DNA of 64,000 nucleotides from WHTI01 sp963756365 (GTDB lineage Bacteria; Actinomycetota; CADDZG01; WHSQ01): positions 806,001-870,000 of the forward strand of contig CAVWNF010000003.1 of assembly GCA_963756365.1 (NCBI GenBank), read 5' to 3'. Positions 59,165-64,000 of this stretch are shown here, in pieces. Below the pieces are notes generated by a model. The model worked only from the letters and a program-made list of their open reading frames with translations, ran no database searches and had not been told where the DNA came from. Each line of letters begins with the position of its first letter. Position 1 is the stretch's first letter. A program made the position numbers and the translations under genes.

Positions 59165-59549
59165 GTGAGCAAGAAAGTCATCTCAACGCCAGATGCACCG
59201 GCCGCGGTTGGTCCTTATTCGCAGGCGATCGAATCGGATGGTCTCATCTTCTGCTCGGGGCAGATCCCGCTGGACCCATCTACCGGCGAACTCGTGTCGG
59301 GGACGATCGGTGAAGAGACGGCCAGGTGCTTCGACAATCTCCGTGCGGTCCTGGCTGCGGCTGGGGCGGGGTTCGACGACGTTGTCAAAGTCACTGTGTT
59401 CCTGACGGACATGGGTGACTACCCGGAGGTCAATGACACCTACGCCGGCTACTTCGGTGACGTCGCCGCCCGCTCGTGCAGCGGTGGCGGTCTCGGGCTT
59501 GCCGAAGGGAGCCCGCATCGAGGTCGAGTGCATCGCGCGGAAAGCTTGA
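59165..59549 (+). CDS. ridA: RidA/YjgF-family enamine/imine deaminase (frame broken at about 59467)
   Basis: A roughly 128-residue protein that hydrolyses reactive 2-aminoacrylate. Recognised by TPDAPAAVGPYSQAI, FCSGQIPLDPSTGELV, NLRAVLAAAGAGFDDVVK and VNDTYAGYF. The frame then breaks in a GCCGCCC stretch; reading on gives PARAAVAVSGLPKGARIEVE and CIARKA with TGA at 59547-59549, the complete family C-terminus. GTG 59165 is chosen because GGAGG lies 7 nt upstream. Confidence 0.92.
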
Positions 59550-59553
59550 TGGT

Positions 59554-59766
59554 TCACTCGTCACCGACCACTTTCTCGCCGAAGACGATCTTCACTTCTT
59601 TCTCGCCGGATGTTCCCTCGATGGGTTCCAAGCCGGCTTCTTCGGGTGTCGAGGCTTCGGAACGTTCGAGATAGTGCTCGAAGCGGTTCATCAGGAAGAG
59701 CAGCCCCATGGCTGCGAATGGCCACAGGATGAGGATCCCGAGCAGGAAGAGTTGATAGGGGGTCAT
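59554..59766 (-). CDS. Small single-span membrane protein
   Basis: A 70-residue protein not recognised as a named family. One membrane helix (YQLFLLGILILWPFAAMGLLF) is followed by an acidic cytoplasmic tail (MNRFEHYLERSEASTPEEAG). Its ATG lies 7 bp from the GTG of the divergent M20 peptidase, leaving almost no intergenic DNA, so promoters must overlap coding sequence. It ends 4 bp from the convergent ridA. Confidence 0.6.
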   Translation of the reverse strand: MTPYQLFLLGILILWPFAAMGLLFLMNRFEHYLERSEASTPEEAGLEPIEGTSGEKEVKIVFGEKVVGDE

Positions 59767-59773
59767 AGGAGCA

Positions 59774-60959
59774 GTGTCGCAGAACCACGCGGTTGATGCG
59801 GGCCATGTCGCTACTTCGGTAGACGCTCAGCGCGTCGCCGAACGCTTGGCGGAGATGGTCAAGATCCCATCTGAGAATCCCCCGGGCGAGGAGGCTGCGG
59901 TTGCCGCCGTGGTGGCCGAGCGGTGCCGGGACCTCGGACTCGAAGTAGAGATGCATGAGCGCGCTGCCAACCGACCGAACGTCGTTGCGAGGTGGCGCGG
60001 AGGCGATGGACCGTGCCTTACCTACTGTTCGCACTTCGATGTGGTGCCGGTCGGCGACCGTTCCCTGTGGGAGCACGACCCGTTTGGAGCGGAGGTAGTG
60101 GACGGATCGATGTTCGGCCGCGGGACCGCGGATGCGAAGGGCCCCATCGCCGCTGCGCTCGAGGCTGTTGCCGCACTGCGCTCCATCGGATGGAGTCCGA
60201 AAGGAACGCTGGAGCTGGCCCTCGTCGCCGACGAAGAAACGATGGGTTTCGTAGGCGCCGGCTATCTCGTCTCCGAAGGGATCATCGCTCCGGACCTCGC
60301 GATCGTCGGGGAACCCACCTCCCTGCGTGTGGTTCGCGCCCAGAGAGGCGCCTCATGGATCCGGGTGTCACACCAAAGGACTAGCGGGCCATGGATCGGC
60401 CCCCGAGCGAGGGGTCAACGCGATCAAGCACCTTGCCGAGATCGTGCTGCACCTCGAGGAGACCCTGCCTGACATCACTCACGAGGTACTCGGCGGACCG
60501 AGCATCAACGTCGGGAGGATCGGCGGCGGTGAGAAGGTCAACATCATCCCGGCGTCGGCTTGGATCGAGGTCGATCGGCGATCGATCCCAGGCGAGGACG
60601 AGTCTTCGATCGTTGCCGCCATCGAAGCAGCCATCGAGCTGGCGCGTGGCCGGTTCCCAGACATCGATGCCACGGTGGCTGTCGATTCTCACGCTGACCC
60701 CTACGAGGTGGACCCGGAGGCAGGGGTGGTACGTGCGGCCGCTGCCGCGGTTGCGACGGTTACGGGCGCACCCGCCGAGCTGATCGGCTTCAGGGGAGCG
60801 TCGGATGCCAGATTCATCGCCGATACGGGGGCAGATGTGATCGTCATCGGGCCCGGCGATATCGGCGTTGCTCACACGGCCCGTGAATCGATCGACCTCA
60901 CAGAGCTGGCGCGCTGTGCCCAGATCTACGCGCTCACGTTCGCGGATCTCCTCACCTAG
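59774..60959 (+). CDS. M20/M28-type metallopeptidase, ArgE/DapE-like (frame broken at about 60368)
   Basis: A di-zinc amidohydrolase/peptidase of about 395 residues. First frame: LTYCSHFDVVPVGD (zinc His-x-Asp), FGRGTADAKGPIAAALEA (bridging Asp), and LVADEETMGFVGAGYL (catalytic Glu pair). After a one-base break it continues with GLAGHGSAPERGVNAI (dimerisation-domain loop His), INVGRIGGGEKVNIIP and IEVDRRSIPGED, ending with the last zinc ligand in IGPGDIGVAHTARESID. Substrate, an N-acyl amino acid or dipeptide, is not set. Start: GTG 59774 behind AGGAG. Confidence 0.9.
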
Positions 60960-60965
60960 GTGGCA

Positions 60966-60971
60966 TAACCT
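60966..60971 (+). promoter_or_regulatory. Putative -10 element of trpD (leaderless)
   Basis: TAACCT followed by six bases (CCGAGG) and the ATG at 60978. The GAGG could alternatively act as a very close ribosome site. Confidence 0.45.
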
Positions 60972-60977
60972 CCGAGG

Positions 60978-62000
60978 ATGGATGGCTTGCACTGGGGCGC
61001 GACGATCTCCGACCTTCTTCATGGTCGATCTCTCGACGAGCCCACCGCGGCACGAGCGATGACGGAGATCATGGAGGGAGCGGCGACTCCGGCTCAGATC
61101 GCTGGGTTCGTTATCGCCCTCCGTGCCAAGGGAGAGTCCGTCGATGAGATCGTGGGGCTGGTCCGGACGATGCGATCGCTCGCAGAGAAGGTCGATGTCG
61201 CCGGCGAGGTTCTAGACACCTGCGGAACCGGCGGCGACCGGACGGGCACGTTCAACGTTTCGACCGCGGCCGCGATCGTGTGTGCTGGAGCCGGTGCCAG
61301 GGTTGTGAAGCATGGGAACCGCGCGGCCTCCTCCAAGTGCGGCTCGGCAGATGTCCTCGAGTCCCTCGGGGTGAAGATCGACCTGCCCGCTGATGGCGTC
61401 GAGTCGTGTCTGGCGGAGGCTGGGATCGGCTTCTGCTTCGCTCCGATGTTCCATCCCGCGATGCGTCACGCGGCCGTGACGAGGCGCGAGTTGGGCGTTG
61501 CGACGATCTTCAACTTCCTTGGGCCGTTGACGAATCCGGCAGGAGCGACACGCCAGGCCCTCGGGGTATCGGATGTCTCGATGATCGACAAGATGGTGGA
61601 GGCGCTGGGGCGCCTCGGGAGCACGCACGTCATCGCGTTCCACGGTTACGGGGGCATGGATGAACTGGCGACAGCGGGGCCCTCTGATGTGGTTGAGCTC
61701 AAGGATGGCGAGGTCACCAGGTGGACGCTGGACCCGGCCGAGCTAGGTCTCGCTCCAGCTCCGATCGAGGAGCTCGCCGGGGGTAGTGCGAGCGAGAACG
61801 CGGCCATGATCAACGCGGTACTGGCGGGCGAGTTGGGCCCCCAGAGAGACATCGTCCTCCTCAATGCCGCCGCTGGACTGGTCGCGGCCGGGTTCGCAAC
61901 CGACATGACCGTCCGCGCTGGCCACCGCTGGAAGACGCGGTGGACTCGGGCCGGGCTGCCGGATTCGCTCGAGCGTCTGGTGGCGGTTTCGAACTCATGA
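60978..62000 (+). CDS. trpD: Anthranilate phosphoribosyltransferase TrpD
   Basis: Second step of tryptophan synthesis: anthranilate plus PRPP to phosphoribosyl-anthranilate. 340 residues. PRPP site: LDTCGTGGDRTGTFNVST and VVKHGNRAASSKCGSADVLE; anthranilate side: FAPMFHPAMRHAAVTRRELG and FNFLGPLTNPA. Residues about 313-330 look wrong for the family; a neighbouring frame encodes LEDAVDSGRAA, the expected helix, so two compensating single-base errors at about 61925 and 61962 are likely. It stands apart from other trp genes, next to the exonuclease gene as in mycobacteria. Confidence 0.95.
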   Translation: MDGLHWGATISDLLHGRSLDEPTAARAMTEIMEGAATPAQIAGFVIALRAKGESVDEIVGLVRTMRSLAEKVDVAGEVLDTCGTGGDRTGTFNVSTAAAIVCAGAGARVVKHGNRAASSKCGSADVLESLGVKIDLPADGVESCLAEAGIGFCFAPMFHPAMRHAAVTRRELGVATIFNFLGPLTNPAGATRQALGVSDVSMIDKMVEALGRLGSTHVIAFHGYGGMDELATAGPSDVVELKDGEVTRWTLDPAELGLAPAPIEELAGGSASENAAMINAVLAGELGPQRDIVLLNAAAGLVAAGFATDMTVRAGHRWKTRWTRAGLPDSLERLVAVSNS

Positions 62001-62065
62001 GCCGAAAGGTCGCTCGGTCCGGTTAGATTCTTGTGGTCGGCACCCATGAGCTGGAGGCGGTTCGT

Positions 62066-62741
62066 ATGAGCGTTCGCAGCACGGACATAGCGGCACGACT
62101 CGATGCACAGACGAGGTCGTTCGACCTTCTCACCCACCCCTTCTATGTGGCGTGGACGGAGGGCAGGCTCACGACCGAGGACCTCTCCTTCTATTCCGAG
62201 CAGTACTTCCGTCAGGTTGAGGCGTTCCCGACGTGGCTAGAGACGCTGGTCGATCGCCTGCCTGATGGAGAGGCGCGCACCGTCCTCACCGAGAACCTCG
62301 CGGACGAGATCGGTGACGACCACGCGGGCCTGTGGCTCGAGGTTCGCCGAAGCGGTAGGCGCCCAGCGTGAGTCCGTAGTTGCCTCCACCCCAGAGACCG
62401 AAACCGTCGCGTGCACCGACGCTTTCGCCGACGCGGCGGCGTCTCGTTCGGTGCCCTTCGCACTTGGCATGTTGTACGGATACGAGTCCCAGACCCCGGC
62501 CGTGGCCGAGACCAAGATCGCAGGTCTCAAGGATCACTATGGGATCGAGGGATCCGGTGTCGAGTACTTCAGGCTGCACGGCGAACTCGACGTCGAGCAC
62601 TCGTCGGAGATGGCTCGTGCCATCGAAGGGATCTGCGCGAGCGATGAGGATGTCGCTGACGCCGAAGCGGGAGCCCGAGCTGGAGCTGCCGCCATCTGGC
62701 GCCTACTGGACGGGGTTGCTCGCGTTCGAGCGGTCGCCTAG
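62066..62741 (+). CDS. CADD-type pABA synthase (heme-oxygenase-like di-metal protein), frame broken at about 62341
   Basis: A roughly 224-residue member of the TenA/PqqC/CADD fold. Alignment with Chlamydia CADD, a self-sacrificing oxygenase that makes p-aminobenzoate from one of its own tyrosines, keeps the di-metal ligands Glu81, His86, Glu140, His171, Asp175 and His178, the donor-type Tyr27 (THPFYVAW) and the essential-type Lys150 (ETKIAGL). The LLTHPFY and YGYESQTP segments are diagnostic. A single extra G near 62341 breaks the frame (LWLE/FAEAVGAQRE). ATG 62066 has GGAGG upstream; a TAGATT element at 62024 fits its promoter. It follows trpD by 65 bp. Confidence 0.85.
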
Positions 62742-64000
62742 CGCCGCTTCTTCATAACGAACAGCTCGGCCGGCCGGGCGGTTGCTGGCAGGACCCATGG
62801 GCGATCCACGTGGAGAAGCTCAAGTCCTGTGGCCCTTCGTAGCCAGGAATCGATGACGCGTGCTTCCGCGGACTCCTCGGGGGCCATGTGGGCGGACGGC
62901 GTCGGCGACGGCGTCGCCACTAGCCGTGCAAGCGTCTCTCTCCGCGAGGTCGGGACGTCATCGCACGATCCCGCGAGCCTCCCCTTGCGTATGAGGAGGA
63001 TGCGCACGCCGTCGGAGAGCACGACGTCTCCGGCGTCGATCAACGCGCGCAGCCGGATAGATCCTTCGAGCGATCGTTGCAACGCGATCCCACGTTCGCT
63101 GTACCTCGGCGGCTTCTTCGAAGCGTTCACGCGCGGCGAGGCCGTGCATCTTGGCTGCGATCGTCGTGAGGAGCGCATGAGGGTCGGTCAGAACGGCATT
63201 GAGAGCGACGCGGAGAGGTGCCCGCTGATCCAGGGGGCCAGAACACGTCGCCCGTTTCCTCGAACGGACAACTCGTGCACCGGCCGGGGTCGGTACACCG
63301 ATGAAGAGGCAGACGCGGTCCGCAGCGCGTCGATGAGGGTCGTGACGATGCGGCGTGAGGCGTAGGGCCCCAGATAGAGAGCGCCGTCTTCTTTAGGAGA
63401 GCGCGCTGCCGCGATGCGGGGATCGCGTCTTCGGAGGTCGAACTTGAGATACCACGATGCGGTCCGTTTGCCCCTGCGGTTATAGGGGGGCTTGAGCTGC
63501 GCCTATAGCGCGCGCTTCGGCGACCTCTGCTTCGAGGAGACATGCGTACTCCTCGTACGCGATCTCGTGTACCTCGCGCAAGAGGTCACGGATGCGGGCG
63601 CGAGGGTCTCCGTAGAAGTAGGACCTGACGCGCGTCCTTAGGTCGGACGCCTTCCCCACATACAGGGTGCGTCCACTCTGATCCAAGAACCGATAGACGC
63701 CGATGCGCCGATGGGAGGTGCGCGGTGAGATCGATCTTCTGGAAGGTGCCGTCGATCCGGGCGGATGACATCGCCAGCAGATCCTCCAGGGTGGTAACCC
63801 CGAAACCCGCGACCCGCTCGATCAGATGATGGAGGACGTCGGTGGTAGCAAGCACGTCTGCGTAGGCGCGATGGCAGGGTTTGTGTGCGCACCGGAGATG
63901 GCGGGCGAGGGTCTCGAGCTTGTGGTTGCGGGTCTCTCCCGAAAGGATCCGGCGAGCGAGTTGAGCGGTGTCAACGATCGTGTTGCCCAGCCGTTCGTAG
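62738..64000 (-). CDS. DEDDh exonuclease/GIY-YIG (UvrC-like) fusion, 5' end outside window, several frame breaks
   Basis: Part of a bifunctional nuclease like mycobacterial Rv2191. From the window edge inward: the end of a DnaQ-like 3'-5' exonuclease (TRNHKLETLARHLRCAHKPC, HRAYADVLATTDVLHHLIE), a linker, then a GIY-YIG domain (IGVYRFLDQSGRTLYVGKAS, DLRTRVRSYFYGDPRARIRD, KPPYNRRGKRTASWYLKF), a UvrC-type middle region and UvrB-interaction-like helix (MHGLAARERFEEAAEVQRTW), ending with FVMKKRR. These pieces lie in different frames with breaks near 63715, 63500, about 63430-63350, about 63230 and 63070. It is adjacent and convergent to the CADD gene, and trpD follows, a mycobacterial gene order. 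Confidence 0.8.

Overview
The window is GC-rich DNA with dense, mostly overlapping genes and looks like a chromosome segment of an actinobacterium (Actinomycetota), most likely an uncultivated lineage. Supporting traits are the GlgE/TreS/maltokinase alpha-glucan pathway, glgE and glgP diverging as in mycobacteria, TreXYZ, an F420-type LLM oxidoreductase, a DUF222/13E12 HNH nuclease with an actinobacterial SOS box, a type A RNase P RNA, an R2lox protein and a heliorhodopsin. There is no rRNA, tRNA, CRISPR array, insertion sequence or prophage, so the placement rests on gene content only.

Layout. 1-3.7 kb (minus): msrA, a persulfide dioxygenase-rhodanese fusion, a FAD oxidoreductase and a truncated penicillin acylase. 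3.8-16 kb: flavin reductase, DHA2 efflux pump, MoxR/VWA pair, AidB-like dehydrogenase, ABC exporter, EamA transporter, LLM oxidoreductase, NfeD-like protein, an R2lox-SCP2 fusion and an enoyl-CoA hydratase. 16-22 kb: MscL with a zinc ribbon, an ABC-F ATPase, an MFS transporter and a two-component system. 22-40 kb: an alpha-glucan/trehalose island (mak-glgB and glgE-treS, glgP, glgX-treY-treZ) interrupted by a secreted 5'-nucleotidase. 40-45.9 kb: a Na/Pi-type transporter behind tandem operators, a beta-propeller lipoprotein, and a DtxR-like regulator, membrane pyrophosphatase and heliorhodopsin in one operon. 46-49 kb: ECF sigma/anti-sigma pair, zinc-ribbon protein, RNase HI. 49-50.5 kb: the SOS-boxed HNH nuclease. 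50.5-56.2 kb: a cobalamin riboswitch followed by two secreted proteins resembling the two halves of intrinsic factor/transcobalamin, a complete ECF transporter, then rnpB. 56-64 kb: HDAC-family deacetylase plus GAF sensor kinase, RidA, M20 peptidase, trpD, a CADD-type pABA synthase and a DEDDh exonuclease/GIY-YIG protein cut by the window end.

How the genes work together. TreS, maltokinase, GlgE and GlgB would turn trehalose into branched alpha-glucan; GlgP, GlgX, TreY and TreZ would degrade the polymer or return it to trehalose. The riboswitch operon reads as a cobalamin capture and import system. The heliorhodopsin is translationally coupled to an ion-pumping pyrophosphatase.

Caveat. At least 20 single-base frame breaks interrupt otherwise conserved, intact protein families, often next to short homopolymers. 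I read these as assembly or sequencing errors and give joined coordinates. Many genes carry a -10-like TANNNT element 6-8 nt before the start codon, which suggests frequent leaderless transcripts.
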